Source: Paenibacillus durus ATCC 35681 (lineage in GTDB: Bacteria; Bacillota; Bacilli; Paenibacillales; Paenibacillaceae). From it: DNA of 64,000 nt. The stretch spans positions 2,604,001 to 2,668,000 of the forward strand of contig NZ_CP011114.1 in NCBI RefSeq assembly GCF_000993825.1, read 5' to 3'. Below the pieces are notes generated by a model, which did no database searches, was not told the DNA's origin, and saw only the letters and a list, made by a program, of their open reading frames with translations. Of the stretch, positions 27,312 through 36,802 are shown piece after piece. The translations under genes and the position numbers were made by a program. Within the stretch, counting starts at the first letter, position 1, and each line of letters opens with the position of its first letter.

Positions 27312-28190
27312 TTATATACGGCGAAGCCACTTGCTGATAAACCCTTTAATCCCTTGCAATTCAGCCGAGGATGAAGAACGGTCGGATGACAAATATCGCA
27401 GCGTCAGTCTGTGAAGATCCTTCGCAGCGGCACTGTTGGGATAGGCCAATGAGAATGGAATCTGGCGCTTGACTGCTTGTACCACATGGTTGTCGCTGCT
27501 AATAAAACCGAGAAACGGGATATCCACCTGCAGAAAGCGGCGGGCGGTCAGCCGGATTTTGTCGCTCGTTGCAGTCGCTTCCTTCATACTGGATACCTGA
27601 TTAACAATCAGTTTGAACGCGATGTTCGGATGACTAGTGTGAACCACTTTCATCAATGCGTAAGCATCGGTAATCGCCGTAGGCTCTGGGGTCGTAACAA
27701 CGAGACAATCGTCTGTTGAAGCGATGAAATTCATCGTTTCCTTGGAAAGTCCGGCACCCGTATCAAATAGAATATAGTCCATCTCATCGGCCATTGTGGC
27801 AATTTGGGATGTGAAGTAATTCAAATCGCTTTCCGATAGAGAGAAAAGCTCTTTCATGCCCGACCCTCCGGCAATGAAAGGCAGGTTGTTTGGCCCCGAT
27901 TGAATAATCTGCTCAATGCCGGCTTCTCTGCCAAGCAAATGATAAAGATTGTATTTCGCTGAGACACCCATCAGAATATCCAGGTTGGCCATGCCGATAT
28001 CGGCGTCGAACAGAAGTACTCTTTTTCCCATACTCTTGAGTGCAAGCGCAAAGTTAAGCGTGAAATTCGATTTACCGACTCCGCCTTTACCGCTGCATAC
28101 AGTGATTATTCGCGCGGTGTCTGTTCCTCTATCGCTAAGTTTTTTGTTTTGTCCAGCAACAAGCTGTCTCAACGATTGAGCCTGATCCAT
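27312..28190 (-). CDS. flhG: Flagellum number regulator, MinD-like ATPase (YlxH)
   Basis: It is a ParA/MinD family ATPase that works with FlhF to set flagellar number and placement and can load FliM/FliY onto FliG. The 292 aa product has a deviant Walker A (VCSGKGGVGKSNFTLNFA) with the signature Lys, FDADIGMANLDILMG and FDTGAGLSKETM. ATG at 28190 was chosen, with GGGTGA 6 nt upstream and overlap with the flhF stop; a GTG one codon earlier is too close to the site. Confidence 0.94.
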   Translation of the reverse strand: MDQAQSLRQLVAGQNKKLSDRGTDTARIITVCSGKGGVGKSNFTLNFALALKSMGKRVLLFDADIGMANLDILMGVSAKYNLYHLLGREAGIEQIIQSGPNNLPFIAGGSGMKELFSLSESDLNYFTSQIATMADEMDYILFDTGAGLSKETMNFIASTDDCLVVTTPEPTAITDAYALMKVVHTSHPNIAFKLIVNQVSSMKEATATSDKIRLTARRFLQVDIPFLGFISSDNHVVQAVKRQIPFSLAYPNSAAAKDLHRLTLRYLSSDRSSSSAELQGIKGFISKWLRRI

Positions 28191-29563
28191 CACTGTTCAC
28201 CCGTACCAAGCAGCAGATTGCACACCAGTTCTCCGGATGGTATAAGAAGATCATCAGGTACGGTCTGACCATTTGTCATGTATGACAGCATGAGCGGGTA
28301 ATCGTTAAGCAGGTTGAACAATGGTCCGTAGCTGCCCGTTTCGTCCAGTTTCGTCAGAATGACTTTATCCAGCCTGTATTTGCTGAAATGCTCGGTAATC
28401 AGCTTCATATCCCTGCTCTTCGAAGTCATGCTGAGCACCAGGTAGGTCTCGCTCTTCATTGCCGGAGAAAGCAGGCTCTGCAGTTCGGCAACGAGCAGCT
28501 CATTGCGGTAGTTTCTTCCAGCCGTGTCCATTAATACCAGATCACAACTCTCCAGCCTGGATAAGGCCCGCTGCATATCGCCCGGCGATTGAATAACCTC
28601 AAGAGGCACATTCAAAATGGATGCGTAAGTCCGAAGTTGTTCCACCGCAGATATACGGTATGTATCGGCTGTGATCATCCCGACCTTTCGGCCATGTCTG
28701 AAGAGCTGATCAGCCGCAAGCTTGGCCAAAGTCGTCGTCTTCCCTACCCCTGTAGGACCTGCGACATATAAGAGCTGTGTATCCGGAGCAATGCCTCCTC
28801 CTATTCTATCGGCAAGAAACCCCTCAACCTGTACTCTTAGAACTTCCTCAAACTTTTCTTCCGGCCACAGTCTTCCGTCATTATTCCAGGCATCCAGCAC
28901 ATCACTGATCCATTCTTCTACCAATGCGTCGTCCATTTCCTGCTCAATCAGCCGCAGGCGGAGCAGCTCCAGCCCTTCCGGAAGTTCTCTCGAGTCAGCG
29001 GACTGCCGGGCGATTCGCTCAATCCAATGCTTCATCTCTCTAATCTCATCAAGAACGCTGTCATTAGACGGACGTTCCTTTCGGTCAGAAGGGAGCTTCG
29101 GAGCCGAAGGAGGCTGCACAACGGGATCGGTCGCCTCCAGACGTGAACTCGCTGAAGCTTCCTTAGGAATTTCCGGCACCGCTTTCTCTTCCAGCACGGC
29201 GACAGCCCCTTGCTTCTTGGCGGCGCCTTCAAGCGACGCGGCAATCTCGGCAAAACTCCGCGAAGGCTCCGATCCGCTTGCGGTAACATTGCCCGAAGCA
29301 GAGGCATAGGCCTCCCGGTAGGCCTTGGGAACAACTGCACGGGGGACGGACTGCGGCGCTACCTCCCTTTTTTCGGAAGCTGCTTGCTTCTGTTCATTCT
29401 CTACCGCGGCGACCACTTCGATTTTCTTTTTTCTGAACATTCCCATAAAGCCACCGGTTCTGATTTCCTTCGTGCTCAGAATAACGGCGTCACTTCCAAG
29501 CTCGCTGCGAATGGAATGCATGGCGTCCGGCATCGTATCGACAACGTAACGCTTCACTCTCAT
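28190..29563 (-). CDS. flhF: Flagellar SRP-family GTPase
   Basis: It positions the flagellar base in the membrane. The 457 aa product has the N-terminal B domain with RYVVDTMPDAMHSIRSELG, a long low-complexity stretch (about 60-170), an N domain and the G domain with [18 protein letters not shown] (G1), DTAGRN (G3) and TKLDETGSYG (G4). It overlaps flhA by 4 nt and flhG by one base. Confidence 0.97.
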   Translation of the reverse strand: MRVKRYVVDTMPDAMHSIRSELGSDAVILSTKEIRTGGFMGMFRKKKIEVVAAVENEQKQAASEKREVAPQSVPRAVVPKAYREAYASASGNVTASGSEPSRSFAEIAASLEGAAKKQGAVAVLEEKAVPEIPKEASASSRLEATDPVVQPPSAPKLPSDRKERPSNDSVLDEIREMKHWIERIARQSADSRELPEGLELLRLRLIEQEMDDALVEEWISDVLDAWNNDGRLWPEEKFEEVLRVQVEGFLADRIGGGIAPDTQLLYVAGPTGVGKTTTLAKLAADQLFRHGRKVGMITADTYRISAVEQLRTYASILNVPLEVIQSPGDMQRALSRLESCDLVLMDTAGRNYRNELLVAELQSLLSPAMKSETYLVLSMTSKSRDMKLITEHFSKYRLDKVILTKLDETGSYGPLFNLLNDYPLMLSYMTNGQTVPDDLLIPSGELVCNLLLGTGEQ

Positions 29564-31593
29564 AGATTCACCACTCCAACGCTTTGAATTTCAATATTAG
29601 GCTCTAATTCGCTGTAAGACAGCACTGGAATATCCTGCATCGTCCGCTCTATGACCTGCCGCAGATACATACGGATGGTTGGCGAAGTCAATACAATGGG
29701 CTGCTGTCCCGATTGCAATAGACGGTTAATTTGCTCCATTAGGCGCTGATATACCGTCTGGGTTGATACAGGATCGAGCGCAAGGTAGCTGCCATGCTCC
29801 GATTGCTGAACGCTTTCGGCTATTTTTTTCTCAAGCGTTGGTCCTACCGTAATTACCTTAAGAGTTTCTCCGGACTGGGAGAATTGCTGAGTAATCTGCC
29901 GTGACAGCGATTGTCTCACATATTCCGTCAGTACATCTGGATCTTTAGTATAGGTGCCGTAGTCTGCCAGCGTTTCAAAAATAGTAACCAAGTCCCGGAT
30001 CGATATCTTCTCGCGCAGCAGCTTAGCCAACACTTTCTGCAGATCCCCAACGGTGAGTACAGACGGGATCAATTCATCGACCAGCACAGGATAACTTTCG
30101 CGAATATTGTCGACCAGCATTTTCGTTTCCTGACGTCCAATCAGCTCATGCCCATGCCGTTTGATCAGTTCGGTAAGATGGGTGGCGACTACGGACGGCG
30201 GATCGACCACCGTATAACCAGCTAGCTCGGCACGCTCCTTGACCGATTCATTGATCCATAACGCAGGTAATCCGAATGACGGTTCAATCGTCTCGATCCC
30301 GGTTATCGATTCGTCATCATACCCTGGACTCATTGCCAAATAGTGATTAAGTAGTAATTCACCGCCGCCGACCTGATTTCCTTTAATTTTGATGACATAT
30401 TCATTCGGTTTTAGTTGAATATTGTCGCGTATTCGGATAACAGGGACAACAAGTCCCATTTCAAGCGCGCACTGCCTCCGAATCATGATGATCCGATCGA
30501 GCAAGTCGCCCCCTTGCTGGGTATCCGCCAGCGGAATTAAGCCATAGCCGAACTCGAATTCGATTGGATCGACATTCAGCAGGCTGATCACGCTCTCCGG
30601 ACTGCGTACCTCCTCGATCTGCTGTTCTTCGACGAGCTGCTCTTCTTCGATGGCCTTACGGCTCAAGTTCTGCGTCATCCGGTAGGCCGAATAGGCCATA
30701 AGACCTGCTAACGGCAGGGTTGTTATCGCATGAATTGGTGTAAATAAGCCTAAAAAAGCGACCGTAACCGCAACGATGTACAGAAGCTTCGGATAAGACA
30801 GCAACTGCCCTGTCAGATCTTCCGCTAGATTGCCATCCGAAGAAGCCCGGGTAACGATTAGGCCGGCTGCGGTAGAAATGAGCAGAGCAGGTATTTGGCT
30901 AACCAGACCATCCCCGATCGTCAGAACGGAGTAGGTCGAGAGCGCGTCTTGGAACGGCATCCCATGAACAGCAATCCCGATGATGAAGCCGCCGATCAAA
31001 TTGATCAGCAGGATAATAATGCTGGCTATCGCATCCCCTTTTACGAATTTACTCGCCCCGTCCATCGCGCCGTAGAAGTCTGCTTCACGCTCAATATTAC
31101 GCCGGCGCTCCCGGGCTTGCTGCTCGTTGATCATGCCTGCATTCAAATCGGCATCAATACTCATCTGCTTACCCGGCATGGCATCGAGTGTAAATCTTGC
31201 CCCTACCTCGGCTACGCGTTCAGAGCCTTTGGTGATAACGATAAACTGCACAACAACCAGAATCAGGAACACGATAAATCCGATCGCAACCTGTCCGCGC
31301 GCAATCCAGCCGCCAAACGTCGCCACAACCGAACCGGCTTCACCCTCGGATAAAATCAGCTTCGTTGTTGAGATGTTCAGCGCCAGGCGGAACAAGGTTG
31401 TAATTAGCAACAGCGATGGAAAGATGGAGAACTGAAGGGGTTCCTTTGTATTCATTGCCACTAGGATAATCGTCAACGCGATCGAAATATTAATGACCAG
31501 CAGAAGGTCGAGCAGCCCAGAGGGAATAGGCAGAATCATCATTAGCACGATTCCGATTATACCGATTAATACCGTTAAATCCCTAGCTTTCAA
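29560..31593 (-). CDS. flhA: Flagellar type III export gate protein
   Basis: FlhA forms the nonameric export ring and docks substrate-chaperone complexes. The 677 aa product has about eight membrane spans in its first 320 residues, the FHIPEP signature with RFTLDAMPGKQMSIDADLNA (about 145), and a large cytoplasmic domain. The start is TTG at 31593 with GGAGG 9 nt upstream. It lies between flhB and flhF. Confidence 0.98.
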   Translation of the reverse strand: MKARDLTVLIGIIGIVLMMILPIPSGLLDLLLVINISIALTIILVAMNTKEPLQFSIFPSLLLITTLFRLALNISTTKLILSEGEAGSVVATFGGWIARGQVAIGFIVFLILVVVQFIVITKGSERVAEVGARFTLDAMPGKQMSIDADLNAGMINEQQARERRRNIEREADFYGAMDGASKFVKGDAIASIIILLINLIGGFIIGIAVHGMPFQDALSTYSVLTIGDGLVSQIPALLISTAAGLIVTRASSDGNLAEDLTGQLLSYPKLLYIVAVTVAFLGLFTPIHAITTLPLAGLMAYSAYRMTQNLSRKAIEEEQLVEEQQIEEVRSPESVISLLNVDPIEFEFGYGLIPLADTQQGGDLLDRIIMIRRQCALEMGLVVPVIRIRDNIQLKPNEYVIKIKGNQVGGGELLLNHYLAMSPGYDDESITGIETIEPSFGLPALWINESVKERAELAGYTVVDPPSVVATHLTELIKRHGHELIGRQETKMLVDNIRESYPVLVDELIPSVLTVGDLQKVLAKLLREKISIRDLVTIFETLADYGTYTKDPDVLTEYVRQSLSRQITQQFSQSGETLKVITVGPTLEKKIAESVQQSEHGSYLALDPVSTQTVYQRLMEQINRLLQSGQQPIVLTSPTIRMYLRQVIERTMQDIPVLSYSELEPNIEIQSVGVVNL

Positions 31594-31613
31594 TGTTTCT
31601 TACCTCCCTGAAA

Positions 31614-32702
31614 TTATCTGGTTCTGCCCTTCAACTTATATACATAAGCGAGCACTTCGGCTACCGCCTGGAACAGATCGGCAGGGACCGAATCCCCGAT
31701 TTCCGCCCTTTGGAAGAGCGCCCGTGCAAGCGGCTTGTTTTCCATTGTCATGACGCCATGTTCTTTGGCAATCGACCTAATTCGAAGAGCGACATAATCC
31801 TGGCCTTTGGCCACGATCTGCGGCGCCTCCATCTTAGATCCGTCATATTTCAGCGCTACCGCAAAGTGGGTCGGGTTCGTAATGATGACATCAGCATTGG
31901 GGACTTCTTGCATCATCCGCTGCATCGCCATCCGGCGCTGCCGCTCTCTAATTTTCCCTTTAATGAGCGGATCGCCTTCCGTTTTTTTGAATTCATCTTT
32001 AATTTCCTGTTTGGACATCCTCAGACTCTTTTCATGCTCGTACCGCTGATACATATAATCGAGCACAGCCATAATAAGCAGAGCCGCCCCGATTTTGATA
32101 CCGAGATTCAGAGTCATCTTCGCAGTAAAGCGAAAAACATCTTCCGCACTAACCTGCGCCAGGGACGAAAAAACGCCTTTTTGCCCCCACAATGTACTAA
32201 AAACCAGATACGCGATTACCAGCAGCTTAAAGATTGATTTCAGCATTTCAACTAGCGACCGCATAGAAAAAATATTCCTAAAGCCTTTAATCGGATTGAT
32301 CTTACTGAACTTCGGAGTGATTCCCTCTCCGGTAACCATAAAGCCCACCTGGGCCACACTGGAGATCAATGCCAGAATGAAGGTTATGCCCAGCATCGGT
32401 CCCAGCAGAATCAGAATCTGTACTCCATATTCGTTCATCAGCTGCAGCACATTTTCTTTAGTGACCTCCATCATGAGGCGGTTCATAAAAACGTCAGTAT
32501 ACAGCGCGGTAAACCGTACCTTCATAAATCCGCCGAATACCATCAGACTCAGCACCCCGGACAACAGTACCAGTGCGCCTGAAAGTTCAGCGCTTTTGGC
32601 AACTTGGCCTTTTCTCCGGGCGTCCTGCCGCTTCCTTGGAGTCGCCTTTTCCGTCTTTTCTCCGCCGAAGAGCTGGAGGTCGAGTTTATATCGATATGCC
32701 AT
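31614..32702 (-). CDS. flhB: Flagellar export switch protein
   Basis: It switches export from rod/hook to filament substrates by self-cleavage. The 362 aa product begins YKLDLQLFGGEKTEKATPRK, has four membrane spans and carries the autocleavage site NPTH (in IITNPTHFAVAL, near residue 270), followed by the FlhB C domain. ATG start. A stand-alone FlhB-C-like gene is found elsewhere in the window (63572-63886). Confidence 0.98.
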   Translation of the reverse strand: MAYRYKLDLQLFGGEKTEKATPRKRQDARRKGQVAKSAELSGALVLLSGVLSLMVFGGFMKVRFTALYTDVFMNRLMMEVTKENVLQLMNEYGVQILILLGPMLGITFILALISSVAQVGFMVTGEGITPKFSKINPIKGFRNIFSMRSLVEMLKSIFKLLVIAYLVFSTLWGQKGVFSSLAQVSAEDVFRFTAKMTLNLGIKIGAALLIMAVLDYMYQRYEHEKSLRMSKQEIKDEFKKTEGDPLIKGKIRERQRRMAMQRMMQEVPNADVIITNPTHFAVALKYDGSKMEAPQIVAKGQDYVALRIRSIAKEHGVMTMENKPLARALFQRAEIGDSVPADLFQAVAEVLAYVYKLKGRTR

Positions 32703-32725
32703 GTCTGGGCCCTCCTACTGTCATC

Positions 32726-33523
32726 TTACGGACTGTTCCCCATTGTGCTCAGCAAATTGCGCATAGATTCGAACATGATATTGAACAGGCTTTGAAAAAG
32801 TACGGCTAAAGCAGGCATCAGAATAAACAGCAGCACTAGGCCGACAATAATTTTCAGCGGCACTCCGATAACGAACACATTATACGACGGCGCAGTTCTT
32901 GCCAAAAAAGCTAGCCCGACATCCGTCAGAAACAACGCGGTCACCAGCGGAGCAGACATTTGAAAAGCAAGCATAAACGACTGAGCGAATGAACGGAGAA
33001 GAAACTCCGCCAGACTTCCGTCCATCATTTTAAGCAGGAGATCATTATCTAAAGGAACCCAGTTATAACTGTTCACTATAGCATCAAGCAAATAATGATG
33101 ACCATTCATCCCTAAAAACAACAACAGGGCAATCATATATTTTAAGTTGCCAAGTATGGGTGAAGACGCCCCGGTCATCGGGTCGATCACATTCGCTATT
33201 CCGAAGCCAATCTGGATGTCGATGAACGAGCCCGCTGTCTGAATGGTCATAAACATCAGATAGCCTATGAACCCGAGCAGCAGCCCGATCAGAGATTCTC
33301 TAATGATCAGCAGAATTATACCGAGATCTTCCGGAACAGTTACACCGCTTCCTTTAGCGCTGAACACGACAAGTGATAGAAAGAAGGAAATTCCGATTTT
33401 GAAAGTTCTCGGCACGCTTCGGGAAGAAAAGACAGGCACGATAACAAAAAAGGCCGTAATTCGACAAAAAATAAGCAAAAAAACTGGAAAGCTGCGCAAA
33501 ATGGAATCTATCATATCATTCAT
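32726..33523 (-). CDS. fliR: Flagellar export gate protein
   Basis: This membrane component of the FliPQR gate has 265 aa and about six hydrophobic spans. Family segments MNDMIDSILRSFPVFLLIFC at the start, GFGIANVIDP in the middle and FNIMFESMRNLL at the end are seen. It starts inside the fliQ stop region (4-nt overlap), so translation is probably coupled. Confidence 0.97.
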   Translation of the reverse strand: MNDMIDSILRSFPVFLLIFCRITAFFVIVPVFSSRSVPRTFKIGISFFLSLVVFSAKGSGVTVPEDLGIILLIIRESLIGLLLGFIGYLMFMTIQTAGSFIDIQIGFGIANVIDPMTGASSPILGNLKYMIALLLFLGMNGHHYLLDAIVNSYNWVPLDNDLLLKMMDGSLAEFLLRSFAQSFMLAFQMSAPLVTALFLTDVGLAFLARTAPSYNVFVIGVPLKIIVGLVLLFILMPALAVLFQSLFNIMFESMRNLLSTMGNSP

Positions 33524-33789
33524 CCGATATACATATGGAGATTACCCAAAATTTGGGTGGTAAAGTCAACAAGCTTTGTTATGATCCACGGGCCGAACAG
33601 AAGCAGGGCCAGCAGCACAGCGACGATTTTGGGGACAAAGGCCAGCGTCTGTTCCTGAATCTGAGTCGTCGCTTGAAAAATACTGATAATCAGCCCGACG
33701 ACCAAACCTAGAATCAGCATAGGCGCGCTTATCTCAAGTACGAGATACACGGCTTGACCTGCGAGACCGATAATAAACTCCGTATTGAT
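33520..33789 (-). CDS. fliQ: Flagellar export gate protein, probable ATC start codon
   Basis: FliQ is a small two-span component of the export gate. The frame from GTG at 33750 gives only 76 aa and lacks the first 13 residues of the family. Reading upstream gives INTEFIIGLAGQAVYLVLE, which lines up with the B. subtilis start MSSEFVISMAEKAVY; the first codon is then ATC at 33787-33789, exactly where Met is expected, with AGGAGG (33798-33803) 8 nt upstream, and total length 89 aa as in B. subtilis. No in-frame ATG, GTG or TTG lies between the ribosome site and that codon. The conserved IFQATTQIQEQTLAFVPKI is intact. The gene call is sure; the ATC start is inference. Confidence 0.93.
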   Translation of the reverse strand: MNTEFIIGLAGQAVYLVLEISAPMLILGLVVGLIISIFQATTQIQEQTLAFVPKIVAVLLALLLFGPWIITKLVDFTTQILGNLHMYIG

Positions 33790-33811
33790 ACCCTTCGCCT
33801 CCTCTTCCCCG

Positions 33812-34576
33812 TCACGTGCCGTAGCTGAGCAGCAGCGATTTGACTACTAGATACCAACCGTCCACCAGCACAAACAGCATGATTTTAAAAGGCAGCGAGA
33901 TCATTACGGGCGGCAGCATCATCATCCCCATCGCCATGAGCGTGCTGGCAACCACCATATCGATAATTAAAAAAGGAATAAAAATCATGAAGCCCATTTG
34001 GAAGGCCGTTTTCAATTCACTCATCGCAAAGGAAGGCACGAGCACGGTCAGCGGAATATCAGTGTATGTCGCCGGCTTGTTATTGCCAGTGTAGCCGTTA
34101 TATTTCATAAACAGCAGCAAATCCTTCTCATGCGTATACTTGAACATGAATTGTTTCATCGGAACGGCAGCCTTGTTCATCGCTTCGGTCTGCGTGATTT
34201 GTCCTTTGATGTATGGCTGCAGCGCCGTCTGATTCACTGTCGACAAAGTTGGTGACATAATGAACAGCGTCAGAAAAAGAGCGAGTCCCACCAGCACCTG
34301 GTTCGGCGGCATCTGCTGCGTTCCGAGCGAAGTGCGGATAAATCCGAGCACAATAACGATCCGGGTAAAGCTGGTCATTAGAACCAAAAAAGCCGGAGCC
34401 ACGCTCAGAACCGTAATGAGCAGTAAGATGGAAATGGAACTGGTGCCGGTTTGACCGCCGTCTCCTCCTACCTGAATGTCTATGTTCGGAATAGGATCGG
34501 CGGCATAGATCGGACGCAGAGCCAGAAAACTGACAAGACCAATCAGCAGGAAGGCAAACCATATTTTTTTCTTCAT
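33812..34576 (-). CDS. fliP: Flagellar export gate protein
   Basis: The core subunit of the export gate. The 254 aa product has a cleavable-looking signal peptide (residues 1-25, ending ALRPIYAA) and four membrane spans. The family signatures RIVIVLGFIRTSLGTQQMPP and GFMIFIPFLIIDMVVAS are present. It overlaps fliO by 4 nt. Confidence 0.98.
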   Translation of the reverse strand: MKKKIWFAFLLIGLVSFLALRPIYAADPIPNIDIQVGGDGGQTGTSSISILLLITVLSVAPAFLVLMTSFTRIVIVLGFIRTSLGTQQMPPNQVLVGLALFLTLFIMSPTLSTVNQTALQPYIKGQITQTEAMNKAAVPMKQFMFKYTHEKDLLLFMKYNGYTGNNKPATYTDIPLTVLVPSFAMSELKTAFQMGFMIFIPFLIIDMVVASTLMAMGMMMLPPVMISLPFKIMLFVLVDGWYLVVKSLLLSYGT

Positions 34577-35100
34577 AAATCCTCCTGCCTGCCCTTTTGA
34601 TCTTCGCCGCCAAGCCGTTCCTCCATCTTCTTCTCTCGGTCCGAAGCGGAGCGCAGCTTGGTCTGCAGCATTTCATAGAAAGATGAAGTTTCGTTCAGAT
34701 CGATTTCCTGAGACGGCACTTCCCCGCGCAGCCTTTCTCTCACCCTGGCAATCAGCGGAATAAAGAACTTGCCCCCCGGCACAGACTGCTCCTCGAATCC
34801 CGATACGATCAACGCGACTTCTTCGGGATCGGTGATTTTATCCAAAATCGTTACGTTCTCGCCAACCCCGATCAAATAGAGACTGCGCCCAATTTCTATC
34901 ACCTGCATCGACTTGTTAGGGCCGAGTCCCACCGCACCTAAGGTGCGCATGGAACGGCCTTTCATCCAAGCTTGGTTGCGGCGTCCCAAAAACCGGATCA
35001 GAAAAATAATAATAACGATAATGACCGCGAGCACAAAGATAACATTGAGCAAATTCAGCAGGTTATTGCCTGTGCCGAGCGGCTCGGTGTTGAGCGGCAT
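34573..35100 (-). CDS. fliO: Flagellar biosynthesis protein FliO/FliZ
   Basis: FliO (called FliZ in B. subtilis) assists assembly of FliP. The 175 aa product has one membrane span (about residues 16-38) followed by the SH3-like FliO domain (LGAVGLGPNKSMQVIEIGRS, LYLIGVGENVTILDKI) and a charged tail. B. subtilis FliZ has an N-terminal signal sequence and outside domain that this shorter form lacks. Confidence 0.93.
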   Translation of the reverse strand: MPLNTEPLGTGNNLLNLLNVIFVLAVIIVIIIFLIRFLGRRNQAWMKGRSMRTLGAVGLGPNKSMQVIEIGRSLYLIGVGENVTILDKITDPEEVALIVSGFEEQSVPGGKFFIPLIARVRERLRGEVPSQEIDLNETSSFYEMLQTKLRSASDREKKMEERLGGEDQKGRQEDL

Positions 35101-35109
35101 GAACAGATC

Positions 35110-35475
35110 CTACACGCCTAGCGTCTTGCTGATGGCTTCGATAACGCGGTCCGCCTGGAATGGCTTAACGATAAAATCTTTGGCTCCAGCTTGGATTGCG
35201 TCGATAACCATAGCCTGCTGACCCATGGCGGAACACATAATGACTTTGGCGTTGGCATCCACTTTTTTAATTTCTTTCAGTGCCGCAATTCCGTCCATTT
35301 CAGGCATGGTAATATCCATGGTAATCAGGTCGGGACGCAGTTCCTTGAATTTTTCAATCGCCTGGGCACCGTCCTGGGCTTCACCCACCACTTCAAAACC
35401 GTTTTTCGATAAAATATCGCGAATCATCATTCTCATAAATGCAGCATCGTCCACGATCAAAATTCGGTTAGCCAT
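35110..35475 (-). CDS. cheY: Chemotaxis response regulator
   Basis: When phosphorylated by CheA it binds the switch (FliM/FliY). The 121 aa single receiver domain has the acidic pair in LIVDDAAFMR, phospho-Asp in DLITMDITMPEMDG (near 54), the Thr/Ser position in IMCSAMGQ and Lys in IVKPF. It lies between fliY and fliO as in B. subtilis, with GGGAGG upstream. Confidence 0.98.
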   Translation of the reverse strand: MANRILIVDDAAFMRMMIRDILSKNGFEVVGEAQDGAQAIEKFKELRPDLITMDITMPEMDGIAALKEIKKVDANAKVIMCSAMGQQAMVIDAIQAGAKDFIVKPFQADRVIEAISKTLGV

Positions 35476-35503
35476 CTTAAAATAAATCCTCCCTAAGTTA
35501 TGC

Positions 35504-36802
35504 TTATTGTAATTTTTGAACCCGGTCCCATTGGCTTACGATATCCGTTACACGAACCCCAAAATTTTCATCGATTACCACTACTTCTCCCTTGGCAATC
35601 AGCTTGTTGTTCACTAAAATATCAACAGGCTCGCCTGCAAGCTTGTCCAGCTCAATGATCGATCCCTGCGACATCTCAAGAATGTCTTTAATTTGCTTCT
35701 GGGTCCTTCCTAATTCTACGGTCACTCTTAGGGGTATGTCCATCAATAAGTTCAAATTATTTTCGTCAACATTCCCAAATGTGTTACCGCTAAGATTGGC
35801 AAACTGGACCGGCTGTACGTTGACATTCCGGTTCGGCTGGGATGCTGAGGGCGGGGACTGCGGGTAAGGCATTCCCTGTTGTCCAGGCATCCCCTGAGGG
35901 GGCATACCATAAGGAGGCATTCCGTATGGCGGATAATAATATCCTCCTTCGGGCATTCCCGGATATGGCTGTTGTCCTGGCGGTATTTGCTGTGCTGCCG
36001 GCTGCTCAGGAGCCGACTGAGGCTGCTGAGCAGCCGTTGCGGATTGGGGCTGAGATGCTTCCGGTCTAGCAGGGGCCGGCGCTTCAACAGCGGCAGCAGG
36101 CGCTTCAGTCGACTCAGAGGCGTCTCCAACCAGCATCATCACCATATCCTTAGCAAAAGAAACGGGCAGAAGCTGCATGAGGGTCGAGTCGATCAGTTCA
36201 CCGATTTTGAGACGGAACGAGATGCGAATCAGTGTCTCGTCTTCGGGTAGACTTCTCACTCCCTCGCCACTCGACATATTGAGAATATCAATACCTGGCG
36301 GCGAAATGTTAACGAACCGGTTGAAAATGGTTGACATCGATGTGGCGGAGGAGCCCATCATTTGATTCATGGCCTCCTGAACGGCGCTGACATGTATCTC
36401 GTTCAGTTCTTCGTCATTAGGTTCTCCGTTACCACCCAGCATCAGATCGGCAATCACCTGGGCGTCACGGACTTTGATCACGAGCGAGTTAATGCCCTGA
36501 AAGCCATCAACATACTCTACATGCACTGCAACGTGAGGTTTAGGGAAAACTTCCTCAAACTCACTGCGCGTAATAATGGAGACTTGCGGGGTCGTGATGT
36601 CCACTTTTTTACCGAGCAGGGTCGAAAGTGCCGTTGCGGCGCTGCCGAAAGTAATATTACCAATCTCTCCTAAGGCATCCTGCTCAAACGGGGTCAGATA
36701 ATCATCCACCGTCTTGTTGGAAGATGCGCTTCCCGCGCTCTCCGTCGATTGTCTTAAAAGTGCGTCGATTTCTTCCTGGGATAAATAATCTTTACTCGTC
36801 AA
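35504..36802 (-). CDS. fliY: Flagellar motor switch phosphatase
   Basis: FliY is both a switch component and a CheY-P phosphatase. The start is TTG at 36802 (MTSKDYLSQEEIDALLRQ), which overlaps the fliM stop (TTGACGAGTAA) and has AAGGAG 9 nt upstream; this gives 432 aa. The CheY-binding N-terminus is followed by two phosphatase helices (LGEIGNITFGSAAT and VQEAMNQMMGSSAT), a long Gln/Pro/Ala then Gly/Tyr/Met/Pro-rich linker (about 225-335) and a C-terminal SpoA/FliN domain (DIPLRVTVELGRTQKQIKDI). Confidence 0.97.
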   Translation of the reverse strand: MTSKDYLSQEEIDALLRQSTESAGSASSNKTVDDYLTPFEQDALGEIGNITFGSAATALSTLLGKKVDITTPQVSIITRSEFEEVFPKPHVAVHVEYVDGFQGINSLVIKVRDAQVIADLMLGGNGEPNDEELNEIHVSAVQEAMNQMMGSSATSMSTIFNRFVNISPPGIDILNMSSGEGVRSLPEDETLIRISFRLKIGELIDSTLMQLLPVSFAKDMVMMLVGDASESTEAPAAAVEAPAPARPEASQPQSATAAQQPQSAPEQPAAQQIPPGQQPYPGMPEGGYYYPPYGMPPYGMPPQGMPGQQGMPYPQSPPSASQPNRNVNVQPVQFANLSGNTFGNVDENNLNLLMDIPLRVTVELGRTQKQIKDILEMSQGSIIELDKLAGEPVDILVNNKLIAKGEVVVIDENFGVRVTDIVSQWDRVQKLQ

